DNA of 64,000 bases from Nosema muscidifuracis (Eukaryota; Microsporidia; Nosematidae). This document shows, piece by piece, positions 33,883-48,464 of this stretch. The DNA lies in contig JAIOKI010000015.1 in NCBI GenBank assembly GCA_028335825.1, forward strand, positions 62,001 to 126,000, written 5' to 3'. A program made the translations under genes and the position numbers. How positions within the stretch are numbered: the first letter of the stretch is position 1; the number at the start of each line of letters is the position of its first letter. The notes beneath the pieces were generated by a model. It was not told where the DNA came from. It saw only the letters and a program-made list of their open reading frames with translations, and did not search any database.

Positions 33883-35900
33883 TTTCTGAGTTTTTTGCAT
33901 TATTTCACTCACTAGGCAATATGCAACTAATCCCATAGTTTTTTTTAAATTCTATTCGTTAAAATTACAATCAAACTCAAATTATGCTTTATATTTATGC
34001 TATCTTCGATCTAAATATGGTAAAATCTCTCTTTTAAGTCAATTATTGCAGATAAAATTGATCCTTGAATAGATCATCTCTTATTTCAACCAAATCATCA
34101 AATACTATAAGCTTACTTACAACTCTCAAGTCTCTAGTTGAATTTTCAATTTTTCATTATCGTATTTCTCGATTCAAAACTAGATTTTTTATGATACTTC
34201 GTATTTCTAAATTATACAATTATTTTGTGCCTATAGCATTTTTTAAAATTTATTCCTGAAACCCAAATGATGCTGCTTATATCACTTGATTAATATTTAT
34301 TGCAGCTATATCTTCCACAAACATCTCTTAGCTCCAATCATTTTAGTTTCTTATAATAATTTATTGGTCTCGAGACTCAATTATTTCTTTCATTTTTCTT
34401 GTTTTCGAAATGTTATTCTTTAAATAATATACGGTTATATATTCTATTATATTTAAAAAACAGTCTTTAATTAAAATATATTATTGTTTTATGGCTATAT
34501 TCATGATAAAATTAGCATATAAATCTATATAATGCAATTTGTCGTTTTCTTTGCTTGAGAGAGAGTATTTGATACTTTGCATTTAATTTTTTATTGATAT
34601 TTTTCATTCTCTTGCCTCTATTTATATCCATTATTTATTATAATAGCGTGTTTGTTATTAGATTAGCAGTCTATTTACAAAAAAATCCTAAAATATATAT
34701 GTTTAAATCTAATATTTGTCTTGATTATGTTTTGTGTTATAACTTTGTTACATATTTGATAGTAGGCGAATATAATTGAATTATATTTTGATAATTTTAA
34801 CATTAAATAATAAAAAAAATTGTCTTTGATTACTTTCTGAGTTAATTGTTGAAATAGTTTTTAAATTTTCATAAAGTTTTTGCTAACTTATGTCAATAGG
34901 TTTTTTAGAATAATGAACAAAGCAATTATACAACTTTTAATGTACTTATTTATCTCCTAAAGATGACATTTTATTAATAGAAGAATTCGATTTCTTACTT
35001 AATATCATTTATTCAATAAAAATTGCTTTTATAGTTGACTCTTCATTCTGAACATCTTGTGTTTCAAACCCTTATTTTACATTTGATGGTTTAACTTTGA
35101 GTCTAATTATTGGGTAGTACCTAGTCAATGGTAACAATTACTAGTATATTTATAAAAATAATTTTTGTTTTAGAAAAAATAAAATAACAATCTATCATCT
35201 CTTAACATATATTAGAGTTTATGAATAAAAAAATATTCATTCTCGCTTCAGATAGTTAGTCGCATACTCTTAATAACTCACAATTACTCATTCTTTTCAG
35301 ATATAAGGTCTAATAATATATGAATTGGTCAAACACATTTCTACTATTTATTTCAGCTTCAAATACCTTACCTTTGCTATTTTTATCATATTACTTCGTA
35401 TTTTATTTTTGCTACCGATATCTTTGACCTTTGTAAATTTCTCTCTTTACCATTTCTTAAATTTGCTTACATATTCACCTTTAGGACCATTTTCTATCCT
35501 AACAGCGCCGTTTTATTTACTGACATTTTTCTAAGGTGAACATTTATATCTATGTGATGACTGTGATTATTTTTCAAATACATCATAAGTTTATTTTCAG
35601 TTTTTTTTTTCTAATACTTTACCACACAACCTTCTTGTATGATAATCAACGACTTTAACACGTTATTTTTCTTGACTCAGTCATATTTGAGCTCATTTAT
35701 TCAAATATCTTGTAGTACTTATAAAATCTCACTCCCTTATCTTTCTATTATATCTCTGGAAAGTCACATTTTTTTATAAATTAATAAATTCTATCCTTTA
35801 TTCCTGGCTATAATAAATTTTCCTAAGGTCATAATAAACTATTGTCTGCATATGTTGTTTAAAAAACAAAACAATCATATGTCAATTTTTCTTTTTCCTC
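33880..35900 (-). mobile_element. Fossil Ty3/gypsy-like LTR element with reverse transcriptase
   Basis: On the minus strand about 34270-33880 contains a reverse-transcriptase remnant: RDLRVVSKLIVFDDL followed by AIIDLKERFYHI, corresponding to the RxVVDYRxLN and DLKSGYHQI blocks of the family. Higher coordinates (about 35300-35800) contain further broken frames on the same strand, of uncertain identity. It is old, with many breaks, and its 3' end is lost at the Merlin relic. Confidence 0.5.
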
Positions 35901-36329
35901 TTCAAAGGAAATCTCTCATTTCTTAAACTATAAAATGCCCAAATATTACTGGCATCAACTTCTTTTACATACTCATTTTTGTCTTTTATATGCTTATCCC
36001 TCAAATATTTTTTCGGATTTTTCTATTTCTACTATCCTATAATCCTACTAAACATCAGACGCTATCATTTCTCCAGGTTTCCTATAACTAATTTCAAAAT
36101 CAAATTCTTTTATCTTTCTCACCCATTTGTTTATTCTCGCATTATTAAAATTAATCATGCAATCCTAATGCTCTATTTTGTATTATACAATTTTGATACT
36201 CTATAAAAAAGTATGTTTCAACAAAAATTTGATTAATAGATAAATTTAATAAGCTTTAATAATTTTCCAAAGTTTTTCTAATAATTCATATTTATGTAAA
36301 GCGAAAAATAAGAAAAAAAATCTAAAATG

Positions 36330-36770
36330 TTGATCTTATTTCTTTAATGATATCTTGATTTTTGTTGAAAATTTCTACATTTTGGGTATGCAAGCAATTT
36401 ATAGAATCCAGAAACCTTTATTTATGAGTAATTATAGAATGATCTCTCTTTCTATTTCCTGATTTATTATGAGCTTTCATTCATCTGTATGTATCAAACT
36501 TACATGCCTTACAACAATCTTAATTATCGGTATAAAAGCATCAGATAATATATTTGGGACTATTTGAACATATACCTTTGCCTGAATAACATTTGTATCC
36601 ATCATAGTCAATATTTAGTCTGGCGTTGTTTGACTTCTCTCACTATGAGACTTAGAATTATAATTAAGTTTTTTTTCTTATCTATCTGGACAAGTTTATT
36701 CATTCCGCTTAGTTTATAGGCTTCACTAGATTAACGTCTTCTATTTTCTATTATTATTCTTTTAATTCAT
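36330..36770 (-). mobile_element. Decayed Merlin-type DNA transposon, second family
   Basis: On the minus strand the transposase core is recognisable in order: LVQID (first catalytic Asp, about 36680), then VYVQIVPNILSDAFIPIIK (about 36560). Next is a HTDE-containing stretch, VSLIHTDE (about 36480), followed by KAHN, and then CLHTQNVEIFNKNQ (about 36380). This is the D-D-E layout of Merlin/ISXO2 transposases. It differs enough from the relic at 33110-33882 to be another family. Frameshifts and stops are present and the N-terminal zinc ribbon was not found. Confidence 0.7.
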
Positions 36771-38415
36771 CCTATAGCATTTCTTCTAACTTCAACAAGA
36801 TCAGATATATCAGAATTTTTATTTTTTTAGTAAAAAATATATTTTTTCAATAATCATTAACATTTATATAGCTGTTATGAAAAAAATACAATGCATACAG
36901 ATAATATATGGAAAATGTTTGCAACTAGAATTAGGACATCTCAAATTTACAATTATAGTCGGTCATAGAAAATTAGTCAAAAGATTATATTTACTACAAA
37001 ATCCACAATCTATTTTATTCTATATACTGTATATGTTTTTCTCTATTATAAATCGAAAAATATGTTCTGAAATTGCATTTTTTAGAAACTTTAAAAATTT
37101 TCTGCACTTATTTTTAGAGTATAAAATAAAAATAATTTTTTTATCATAAAACTTTAATGTCCCTTTAAAGTTGTATTAAATCCACAGTTCTTTTAGTTCT
37201 TCTGAACTAAAATGGAGTACCAAACAATATTTAATTTTAAGAAAAGAGCATGTAAGGAATATAAATGTGTTATTTTTTTGTTTTTTGTATATAATATAGA
37301 ACCTCTTCTCAAATAGCTTTCTTTTGGGTTTTCAATTGTCTTAAATAATTGTAACTCTAGTTTCATACTTTGAAATAATATTCAATATTCCTTTACCATT
37401 CTTATTTCTTGAGAAATATAATCTTTCTTTGCAAGTTGTGATGTATATAATTATTTATAAGAATTTTTTTCATCTATTTCATTTTTGTATTCAGTTCTAT
37501 GTTTAAAATTTCTATGTATTCATTTATCTGCCATTTGTTATATGTATTGATATTTTTCTTAAAAAAATCAAAACAAATTATTTATTTTAGAATTTCACAT
37601 CTTAATTATTTTGATAATCACATTAAATTGACTTTTTACATCTTGTTAAATATAAAACCGTCCTAATATTCATTATTATGTTCTAGAAGCGTGACACGTT
37701 GAGCTTTTAATTTTTCTTGGCATGAATTTAACAGTTCTCTATTTGTGTTTGGTTGTATTAGATTCGAGATCCACAAGATATTACATATAATTGATTCTAA
37801 AATATTTATGATTACCGTCTAGAGCAAGAGAATTGTATATAACCTAACAATCAGATATTATAGGAAGAAGTGTAGTAGAGATCTATTCGAAACCGAACCA
37901 AAAAAAGATTTCGATGATCCTCTTAAATCGTTCTAAAACTCATTGTACATCAAAATATCTAAATACATTATATTTTCGTCATAAAAATAATAATTCATCT
38001 ATTTCCACTATCTTGCTATCATCATTAACATCCAAGAATAACAAAAATTCCACAAAAATAATCTTGTATATTCAAAAGATTTAATCATAATTACAAAACA
38101 GTTTTATGATTCAATTTCGGTTCATAGAAATTGCGTTTCATATTGCATTAGCTGCCCAAAATAAAGATTTCAAGAAACAACTGCCATAGAAGATTTCGTT
38201 CCTCCGAAATTGACCATCTCCAATAAAAGTTTCATGTTATGATGCGGCTTTAAAGGTTTAAATAAACATATCTTTGATTCTAGATTTAATGAATAGGCTT
38301 GATCAACGTTTAGCATGCATCTATCACATCAAATAGTATTTTAAGCAAGACCTAATTTAGTCAAAATGACTTGATTCACTACTGTTAAGTTATATATTTT
38401 ACTTAAATATGCTTG
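36771..38415. other. Non-coding region, nothing assigned
   Basis: Short frames (for example 36877-37149, plus) are of low-complexity composition and match no family I know. No intact gene. Confidence 0.45.
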
Positions 38416-39960
38416 TGTGAAAAATATATACTATTTATACTTATCATTATTATTTCGCTATTATCCTTTCTACCAAGTATTTTTTTTGTTCATTTTGAAG
38501 AGATAAAAATATCTTTTAATAAATATTTAAATTGCCAAATATATGGCATACACATTAAATGCACCTATCAGTTTTTACATTTAATCCAGTATTACATATT
38601 TTTTCTTTAATCAATTGCTTCAACAATAATATTGACATTTATTTCAAGTGCCTTTCATCCGCACATTATATTGAGCCAAGGTGTTTGTAAACATCATATT
38701 TTTATTTAAACTTTTTACCGTGAGAGCATATATCTGTGTTTATTTCTAATCCTATTGTATTAAAAAGTTTTTTGTTTCTCCCAATATCTTCTTTAAATTA
38801 TTTACTTGTCTACTAATAACTTCAAATCATTTATAAATAAAGGATTTTATTTATATTTTGCTTAATGGACGAGGTATAGAAAGAATAACATTAGAGATAG
38901 ACTGTTTCGTTCTAAAATATATCTTTTTATAGTTTTATTTTAATAATTTTATTTTTTCTCTTGCTTCAAGTTTCATTTAGAGATCAAAGTGTCTAGTCCT
39001 AAACTTCAACAAATGAAATTATATATTTGTTTGTCCTAGAATGAAAGCCTTTTTACATCGATTAACACTGTTTAAGCTTATAATAATATTTCTTGTTCAG
39101 TGCTATATTGACTAATGCTTATTCTTTAGCATCTTGTATAATTCTTACTGTTTTCATCCGATTTTCTGATAATATATTTCTCTATTTTACAACTGATAAT
39201 ATATTACTATTGTAATGCATTTTATTGTTTTATTATACGGGTTAGACATGGACATAATGGGCCTAAGATTTTTTTGATCTTGGCAAAACCATTCTTCATG
39301 CTTTTACTTTTGATCACATATTTTTAATAATTTCGAGTTTTTTGTGGAGATTTTACATATTCTTAATAAATATATATTTTTTATTGTACGGTGGTTTCTA
39401 AGTTTGAAAAATAGTTAATAATATTTACAAACTTTTCTATAGTAAAACTTTCTTCTTCTCAGAGATTAGTATAATAGTCCAGTAAATAGTTCTAGTATTT
39501 AGACTTATCTTCTTTTAAAATTTGATACTCCTTTCTTTTATTTCTTGGGTTGGGTTAATATCAGCTCTAAGGTCTTGTGAATTTTTCCTCTGTATAATTC
39601 AAACTTACAATTTTCTTTTCTTAATAGCTTTCTATTTCAGGACTTGTTATTTTTCATTCATAAATTAATATTTTTTCTTTAAAAATGAAATCAATATATC
39701 AATGTCTTTAAACCTATTTAATAAAAGTTTTGATTTTATATTTTTGTTTTCACTTCTTTCACTTCAATTTTGGTCGGCTTAATTACATCGCTTACATACT
39801 TTATAATCAATTCCATATCTGTAGTGAACTTATTAGTTTTCTTAAATATAATATTATTCCATTCAATTTTCTTTTTTGTTTTCTCTATTATTTTCATAAG
39901 TATGCTGGGTCGATTGTAATATTCTTGCAATATCCCTATATTCTCTATTTTTTGTAATGA
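38416..39960 (-). mobile_element. Decayed LINE, reverse-transcriptase part
   Basis: On the minus strand LRPIMSMSNPYNKTIKCI (about 39290) matches FRPITCMSNLYKLTTKCT of the young LINE. A motif-A remnant lies near 39060, and FNTIGLEIN (about 38750) matches FSAVGLEMN. More broken frames on the same strand extend to about 41370 and may be its N-terminal part, but I could not align them. Multiple stops and frameshifts are present. Confidence 0.65.
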
Positions 39961-41370
39961 AAATCGCCGATTGAATCATTTAAATAATATATATTTTGTT
40001 TCTATTCAAGAGAGATATTTTTACGTGTTAGCTCTACTTTAGCTATCTCATTATTTGTATTCTTGCACACTCTTCAAAAGATCATATTTATTTTTACGAA
40101 TATTGTAGTTGCTTTAGGTAATTCTACCTTAGATATTTAAGCTAGTGTTTTAATCTTATAAGAAGATTTACTCTCATTTAATTCAAAGACACGCATAAAA
40201 TTCCTTATTCATTAATAAAAGTATATTTTGCTTTATTTATGATATAATTTCTATAATTATTAATTTAAACTTTTCACAATAGGAAGAACTATGCTAGATT
40301 CTTTTCTTTACTTTTGCTTTAATCTATTAAAATAGTTCTTTAAACTTCCTTAGGTCAATCGACTATGAATATATTTATATTTTTCCAAGATGACATATAT
40401 TAAAGCTTCTAGATTGGAAAATCAGAGGCTAGGTTACTTTATTGAAGAGGGCCTTAATTAATTGAATTTCGAATCTTTCGGTTCAGCTCTGTTATTTTCT
40501 TTTGTACCATTCATTTAAAATGTTATTAGGTATTATTTTTGCATGATGAATTCCATAAACAAGAGATATAATAAATTATAATAATTTTTTTTATATAATA
40601 TCTTAATCTATATTGATTATTTATAACTCAAGTAACTTCTCTTATCTTTTTAATTTGTCAATTCTGGGATTCTAATGTCATAATATTTGAGTACTTTTCG
40701 AGTTTATTTAAAAAGTTTGTTTTTAGTTTCTCTTCACTAATTAATAATATTTATGAATTATTCAAATAGCTTATCACATTATTTTTCTGAATGTATTATG
40801 CATTCTTTTTTATCATTTATACTTCAAGCTTTTTCATTTCCAATATTGTCGTAATTGCTAAGATTGGGATATTGATTCTCTTTTAGACTTAGAAGAAAAA
40901 ATGTCTCTATTACATTGAATGCTTTTTATGAAAATTTCTTATCTATATATTTAATCAATAAGGTCTTCATCTATGATATTCCTTTACAAAAGATCATGAT
41001 TCACCCCCTGTTTATGTGCAGTAGACAAAACGATAATATTCAAATTATTTAAAAAAAGAAGATGATAGTATTTGTAACATACTGTAGAAACTTTGTTATG
41101 CTCTAAAATAACTCGACTATTTTATTATTTGTTTTTTTGTTATCTCCTAATTCATTCCTGCTATTTACTTTTTCAATTATTTTATATTTAATGAAACGTT
41201 TATTTGGGTATATTCAGCTTATGCTATTCTTATTCATCAACTTTAGTGGCCAATATTATATATTCAGTCAGGTCTTTTGTCCTCACATATATTACCAAAT
41301 TTATATTCTTTTTAGGTGTTTCTCCTACTGTGGTCTTTCAAGATCATCTATAATGTTTTAGACCGGATGT

Positions 41371-43700
41371 ATGACTCAATATAGGATTCTAACTTAATCT
41401 TAAATCTATATACTACCAGATATTAAAATAAGAAGTTTTTCTGCTATATTTATACTTACTTAATCAAGAAAATGCAATTAAAAAATATATTTAAAGATTT
41501 ACTTTTCTAAAAGTATAATGTTTATTGAGCTTTTAGATAAAATTAATGATTTTAAATATGTAATAAAAACAGAATTTTTATATAATGCCATTATATGACT
41601 TGTATGAGCTCTGTTTATATCATAAACTTATATTTACCTCTTGATCAAAGTATTTTATAAGATTTTTATATAACTTTCAAGTATCATTTGCCATGTTTCT
41701 AATTTCTTTAGCTCATAATCTATAAAATCTTGTTTTATAAATACCATAATATTGTGTCTATACCACTTTCAGCAATAAAAAATATATGGTTTTTAAATTG
41801 ACAGGTAGAATTATTTTGTTGAAAATATATTCCGATAAAAAAATCGTATTTGCCGGTTTTACAAAAATTAGGCGAATAAGTCAATATATTTGACGAGTTT
41901 GATTTTTTTAAAATTAATTTTTTAATACCTCTCAAAGAACAGTAAACCCGCCATTATATTATCATTAACAGGTTTTAAAGTTGGTGATATATGTTTTTTC
42001 AAAAATCTAATTTATGGCTTTCTTCACCCAAACAATAAATTTACACTTATTGAAATAAATTATCATTTCTTCATCACTAATTCAAACATTATGTGATCAA
42101 AAGCCTACTTCATTCTTTCATCTTTATAAGCTTTGCTAATTAGTGGTTTCTTATAGTTCTGCTTGAGCAGATATTACCTAACTCATCTGCTATACTTTTA
42201 ATTGAATATTTATTAATTATTAATTAAGTTAAATTTTTTATTTGCAATTAAATTTGAAGACTAGTTCTCGATACTTTGGAATCGATACATATGTTAGCAA
42301 TAAAACCTTATATCATTCTTCTGAAGTCGTAAAATATTTCTTTCATTTAAGATCTAAATTTTTTAGCCATGTGTGTATAGATTAATAATCTTTTAACTAT
42401 TTTTTATTTAGTATTAGGACTAATATCAAGTATATATCTATTAATATTCATACGTTTGTTAAAACTTATAATTTTAAAATAAAATCTGTCTAATTTTGTT
42501 GTATAACTACTTTGTTTTTTAAAATAAACAATGTAAGTCTGCAATATTCAACCTTCTAATATAAAAGATATTGCGGCGATTTGCTATATCATAGCATTGA
42601 ACATTAAAAGCCTTTCGTAAAATTAAATAATGGTAGAATCACTAGTTCGATTATACATTTGAGGTTAAATTATGTTTTATACCTCACTACTTTATGAAAA
42701 AAACAACATAAAGGACAAAACAATTTATTGATAATCAAAAGTTGTACCAGTGCGATTTTTCTTCGAAGAATCTCAACCAGCGTATTTCGCAGATGATTTC
42801 TGAAAAAATATAATAGTGTTCCATTAATATACCTACTATTGCTCAAGCTCAATAATCAAGAAGTTTGCTTCGATGATACTTGTTTTTAACTAAGCAGCTC
42901 ATCTATTTAGGCAATACATTTTTCACTATCAATTAAATGTAAATAAAAAGTTAGCAACCAATATATCAAAGCGAGCATACAGAACATTATCGTTGATGAT
43001 ACATCATCAAATTCTATTCTAGATTATAAAATTAAATTATTTTTGCATCATTTACATATTAAATAACATTTTTTGTTACGCTTAAGATAATATCGATATC
43101 TATTTGGGTAATTTCTTGCTGGCATTGGAAAATAAAATTTTCCTGTTAAAATATAAAATCTATTAGAAATTTCATGTCACAAATTTTTTTGCATTCGAAA
43201 AAACTCATTTTAGAGGTTATAAAATTATTCTTTTTTTACAGTTTTGTAGTAGTGTGGATGAAAAAGAAATTTTACCTATTAGTGATATTGTACTATTCTC
43301 ATTAATATCGCAATAAAAATCTATTTTGGTATTAGTTAGTATTCGTATACATTATTGATGGTGCATACATTACTGTTATGTTCTATAGACATATAAGATT
43401 TTTTTAAAATACATTTCATAGTGCTTTTATTATATAATATCTTTTTAATTTTTTAGTTATATACACTTTGTTAGTTCTGTTCCATTTATTTTTATTCTTC
43501 TTTTTAAAATAAGCAGAAAAACTTAATAAAAACAAAATCAATTCTTGCCATGATATCGGCCCATGGTAATTACTTTTATTAATTACCTCATATGCATTTT
43601 AAAATAAGTCTTGTATAGTTTCATTATGTGTAGTAAGCATTAAGGTTTTATGTATAAAATAATAAATCGACTTGTCTATTCTAAATTTAATTTCTTTAAT
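41371..43700. other. A+T-rich region without recognised gene
   Basis: No intact gene. A 60-codon minus-strand frame at 42670-42852 (contains RNHLRNTLVEILRRKIALVQ) has gene-like composition but no neighbours in frame and no recognised family; it may be a relic. Confidence 0.45.
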
Positions 43701-45550
43701 TAGCATAAATAAATGTAAGAATAATTTTAATACATGATATCATTTCCTGCCAAAGGTTAGTCTCCTCAATCATTAAACCCATACCAACTAGTTTCTTCAT
43801 ATCATAATGTCGCTTTTTCACATTCTTTTCATCACACACTCTTACTAAATATGAATATTAATCGCATTTTATAAAATTTCACTTAAATCTAACCTTTTTT
43901 ACTTACTACAACCTGAAAAGTTCACATGTTTAGCTACTCTTACTTTTGTTCTTTATCATAGTTATCTCATTTAACCTTATTAACTTTTTTACTGTAATTG
44001 CTCTGAGGACTATTTTTGTTTTATCTTTAAGAGCTTCTATTAAAATACAGTGCGATAACTCTTCTATAGGACTTTATATTACTTATCACTTTCCAATGAA
44101 TGTCTTTTACTATAAATTAAGAATTTCTTTTCGCTTAGACTAATGATTGCTCTATTTTACAATTACTACGATGATCATCTACATTTACAAGATTATATTT
44201 TTCTCCAGCCTTTATAAAATATTTTTAAATTCTTCATTCATAGATTCTTTTCCATTATCTATAATTATCTCTTTCGGAAATTGCTTAACTTTAATAAATT
44301 AAATATTTATTTCTTGTTTTACTTTTTAAAACTGTTCCCTAAACTCTTCGTGTATGATATTAGATGCTATTGGAACATTTTTTTAGATTTTTTAATTCAA
44401 TAAAATATATCGTTTATTTTTTTTATTTATCTTGTAGTATCTATAAACTCTTAGCTTTCTCTCATTTTCTAATATAAACCTGACACTTCTCACATCTTTA
44501 ATAGTTTAAGTATATCTTTTTGTTCCTGGCAAATAATATGATTTACTCATTTCTTAATATACTTCCATCATGCATATTTTTTTTTTCGTTTTTCGTGATA
44601 CTGATACATAAAGTTTTCAATTATATTTCTAAATAATATCTCTGATTTCCAACCAAAATCAAATGTCCAATAATTTTTTCCCTTTATCCTTGGAATGAGT
44701 TGCTTATTTACGTCTTTTTTATATTTCTTCTGATCAATATTTAGGCAATAATCATTTCTACTGATTTTTATTCCACTGTAAAGTCAAATTCTTATACTTT
44801 CTCTATTCACCTTTGATACAATTATTTTTTTAAGTATGTTTTGTTTCTTATTACAACTATAATCCATGGTGAATTTGTATTCTATCATTACGTTTTTTAA
44901 CTTATATTCAAATTTTCTAATTCCCCGATAAATTGCATAAATTAATTTCTGAACTACAGTATCTCACTTTCATCAGTATTTGTTTCTTTGATAATCTTTT
45001 TTGGAACAGTACGGCTCTTATTGGTAATTAATTGTTTTCATTCTTAAAAATTCTTTGTATAGTTAGTCAATCATCACTTAACATTGATCACAAAACATTC
45101 ATTAATTATAGAAATTTTCGGTTTATCACATCCGTCCATTTTCATAAATTTTATTACTTAAACTATCAGTTAGATTTAAAGTTAATCCGATAATTCTTTA
45201 TAAAATTTCTAAATCATCCTTTCAATACCTATTACTTCTTATTTTTGAACTTCATTTCTTCAAAATTATTCCTAATATCAAGTTCTCTTACAACTGTTTT
45301 TTCTTACGCTCTTGACTATTTTACCATCATTTGATTTTTGCTTTCTTTTTCCAATTTCTTTACTTAATTTTTTTTTCAATTCATCACTTTCTTCCCAAAA
45401 ATTCTTCTATTCATAAAATTCATTCCTACTTCTTCCAATTAAAACTTATAAGTTATTCTTTTGGTCTCTATACCAAATTTGATGCTTATGTCTTTATTTT
45501 GCATGGAACAAGGTATGAATTTTTTAATTTATTTACAAATTAACCTTATA
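43700..45550 (-). mobile_element. Fossil Ty3-like LTR element with integrase
   Basis: On the minus strand a zinc-binding remnant containing YYLPGTKRYT and CEKCQVYIRK (about 44550-44470) is followed by an integrase core remnant reading FPKEIIIDNGKESMNEEF (about 44270-44220). These are the H2C2 and catalytic-core parts of a retroviral-type integrase, in the correct order. Surrounding frames are broken and the ends were not found. It is old, with many breaks. Confidence 0.6.
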
Positions 45551-47080
45551 TCATCTAAAATTAAAATTAAATGCATCACTTATATTCTTTCGATCTAGTA
45601 ATTTGAGGAATTATGTGAACCTAATACTTTGATGCAAAACAGAGTTTTAAATAACAAGTATTTAATTAACTCTCAAAACTTTCAATATCTTGTTCATATA
45701 ATATTTTAAAGTATCAATGAACATAAAGAAAGGCAAAAAAACTTGGTTTTCCATAAGTATTATTCTTTAAAGACCTTATTTAATTTTATTATTGATGGAA
45801 AAATAATTATTTGTTGAAGGTCTTGCATCGATTTTTGCTTAAAATTATCGAGAAATAAATACGGTTTTCAATAATTAAATTTGCGTTATACCTAGAGAAC
45901 ACAAGTGTGTGGATAAAGAAACCATAATACTTAACATTATGTATATGCATACCTATTATAGTATCAATAAATATATATTTATGTGCTATTTTTATGGTTG
46001 TAACACTCATTATTAATAAATTCAATCTTTTCATTCATCAATGTGTATATAAATATCATTTTTAATAACACTTTTAATTATTGTGATAATTGGTTTTAAG
46101 CCTTCATTGTAAAAAATTCTATCTTAGATGTATTTGATCCAATATAGTTATTGCCCATGTAGAAATTATATTTAATCTTCCTTTACAGACTTTTGCATTA
46201 TGATTTAATTCTGCTTTAACTATTTGAAAACACTTGTTAACTCAAATGTATCGCATTCGAATCAAAATATTTACTGAACAACCCTGTAATTCTTTTCACA
46301 ATTTTGTCTATCTTCTTTCTAGAAACACTAACATATTCTACTATATCAAATTGCTTGATCTTTTAAAGAAGGCAATATATAATATTAGTGTTTTACTAAA
46401 ATGTAAAACAATAAAAATAGTGAAATAATTACTACATATAATATTTTAACATTTTTAAATTAAACTAAAAATGATCTCAGAATGGAGCTTAAATTTATTT
46501 TATTATAACAATATTTGCATTTCAAGCAAAACTGATAAGGTACAATTCTTTAAATTTTTCATCGATAGTTCTTAGTTTTTGGCATTCGCTTGGGTTCCCA
46601 AGAGAGTTGATCCTTGGTGTCTTTTCATGATTAGGCTTTAAGAAGTCGACTTAAGAATTTAGTATTTAACATGTACCTCGACACAGTTGTCTATGATGTT
46701 TAATTTTTATATTGATCATGGAAGTTAGATACTAGTGTCAAATTTATGTCTGATAGGCATGAAAATCCCACCAATTAAATTTTAAGCATAAACGTGAATA
46801 TTTTTTATATATTTACCTCTAAAATTTGACACTTTATAATTATGAAAATGCTTTGATAAGACTAAGCAACTATTTACTTATGAAGAAATTTAGGTGTTTT
46901 TCATGTATTTAAATTATGAAATAGATTTGTTGTAATAAGCAGAAAGTAATTTGTACAAATAAAACAATTCTTATGATCATAATTCCTGTAATGAACGACC
47001 TAAATAAATCATTAAGCCTAACTATTACAATTTGTACATCTATCTAATCTCGCGAATAGATGATGTACTGTATATTTTAG
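45551..47080. other. Non-coding region with a short unexplained coding-like patch
   Basis: Around 46560-46650 the minus strand reads FLKPNHEKTPRINSLGNPSE, of normal protein composition and higher G+C than its surroundings. I do not recognise it; it may be a fragment of a dead host gene or element. Confidence 0.35.
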
Positions 47081-48000
47081 GACTAACACGCGTTTTACTT
47101 CATTGGATTTACGATCAAGTTGTCATCTGATTAAGGTTAAAGAAGGCCAACATAAAACAGCATTTGAAATAATGATGAAATTATCAAAAGACGATAATGC
47201 CATAAAATAAATTGACGCGCAATAAATTTCTTAAAGGTAATGAACAAATACTTAAAGAATTATTTGTATATATTTTTTTGTTGTATATAAAAGACGTAGA
47301 TTAAAACTTAAATTACTTAAAATTAGCATTCGTAACAATACGGAAGATAGTATTTAGGACAAATACAGATAAAGTGAGATTTTGAGAAATAAAGTAAAGT
47401 ATTTAGAATACGAAAACATAGAGAGAAAGTACAACCTATAACGAAACAGAAAATAAAAGCCATTAAATAGGAATAGTCTAGGAGTAGATAAATAATTACG
47501 ATTTTTTTATTCAAGGACAATTTTAGTCGAATTAATGATCCTATTTTCGAATGCATTAATGCAAAAATACGGGAAAAAATATTTGGACACAAAAGAATCA
47601 AAAAAATCATCAAAGTATAAATGCAATATTAGAAGTTACTACTTAACTCTTTTTTTGGTTTAGACTTTAATTTTTACAATCATATAGACGTCTTTGACCT
47701 AAGCGTAGGAGCTATACTATCATAAAAAAGAAAACAAGTATTAATATTATACAGTAAAGAGAAGATTCGCTGTTGTCTTTGAAAAATATTAGAAAGATAA
47801 AGGGTTATTCACTCATTATTATATATGCTGGTCTTGTCAGAATCAAAATTGATGTTTTAGATCTGAAAAAAAGAAACAAAGTTATTGGTGTATTGTTTAA
47901 TAAAAATAAATATGTTCAACCATAGTATAACGTATAACACCAATAAATGCCTTGCCATATTTTGGATTTTTAAAAATTAAAATATTTTCGGCAAGGAATT
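47080..48000 (+). mobile_element. Fossil Ty3/gypsy-like LTR element with reverse transcriptase
   Basis: LDLRSSCHLIKVKEGQHKTA (about 47105-47160) corresponds to the LDLRSGYHQIRVxxxxxxKTA block. FVYIFLLYIKDV (about 47265-47300) corresponds to the active-site strand block of the family. A possible RNase H remnant follows. Broken in many places and shortened internally. Confidence 0.6.
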
Positions 48001-48263
48001 CACAATTTAATTGACTATATGTCATTAAAATTGTTGTTTGTAACCAAAGACTGAACAAGATGATTTTTGAAGTGTGATAATAATGATTTCCCGAAACGCT
48101 TGATTTTTTTAAATTTTACTTTTATATTATGAATTTTCTTTATATAAACTATGAGAAAGAAAATTAAAGTTCTGTAATAGATGATTATATCTATATATAG
48201 ACACAAAGTGATAAATATAATAGAAAGATTTGTTGAAAGGCTTAAATTCAAACTGTAATAAGA

Positions 48264-48464
48264 TCAACCACATTTAATAGTGAACTTATTAAATAAAATG
48301 ATGACCATATGCACACTACATATTTCAATAATATTCTTTATATGTCCTCGAGGATACGCCTCTGTCTTAAAATATTTCTCAATTAAAGAAAAAATGTCTT
48401 TATTATTATAAAACTCTTTATTAAGGCCATTTCGGGGACCACTAATTATTTCCCTATCTACCAA
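48264..48464 (-). mobile_element. Fossil integrase-core fragment
   Basis: A 66-codon open stretch reads NKEFYNNKDIFSLIEKYFKT then AYPRGHIKNIIEI. The spacing resembles the integrase core phrase DxGxEFxNxxIxxLxxKY...H(P)xxxGxIE. It is isolated and on the opposite strand from the neighbouring reverse-transcriptase fossil. The call is tentative. Confidence 0.35.

Noticed and set aside
35325-45543. Many Phe/Ile/Leu-rich plus-strand frames of 60-90 codons
   Set aside because: Composition is that of A+T-rich DNA read at random; several are antisense to fossil elements.
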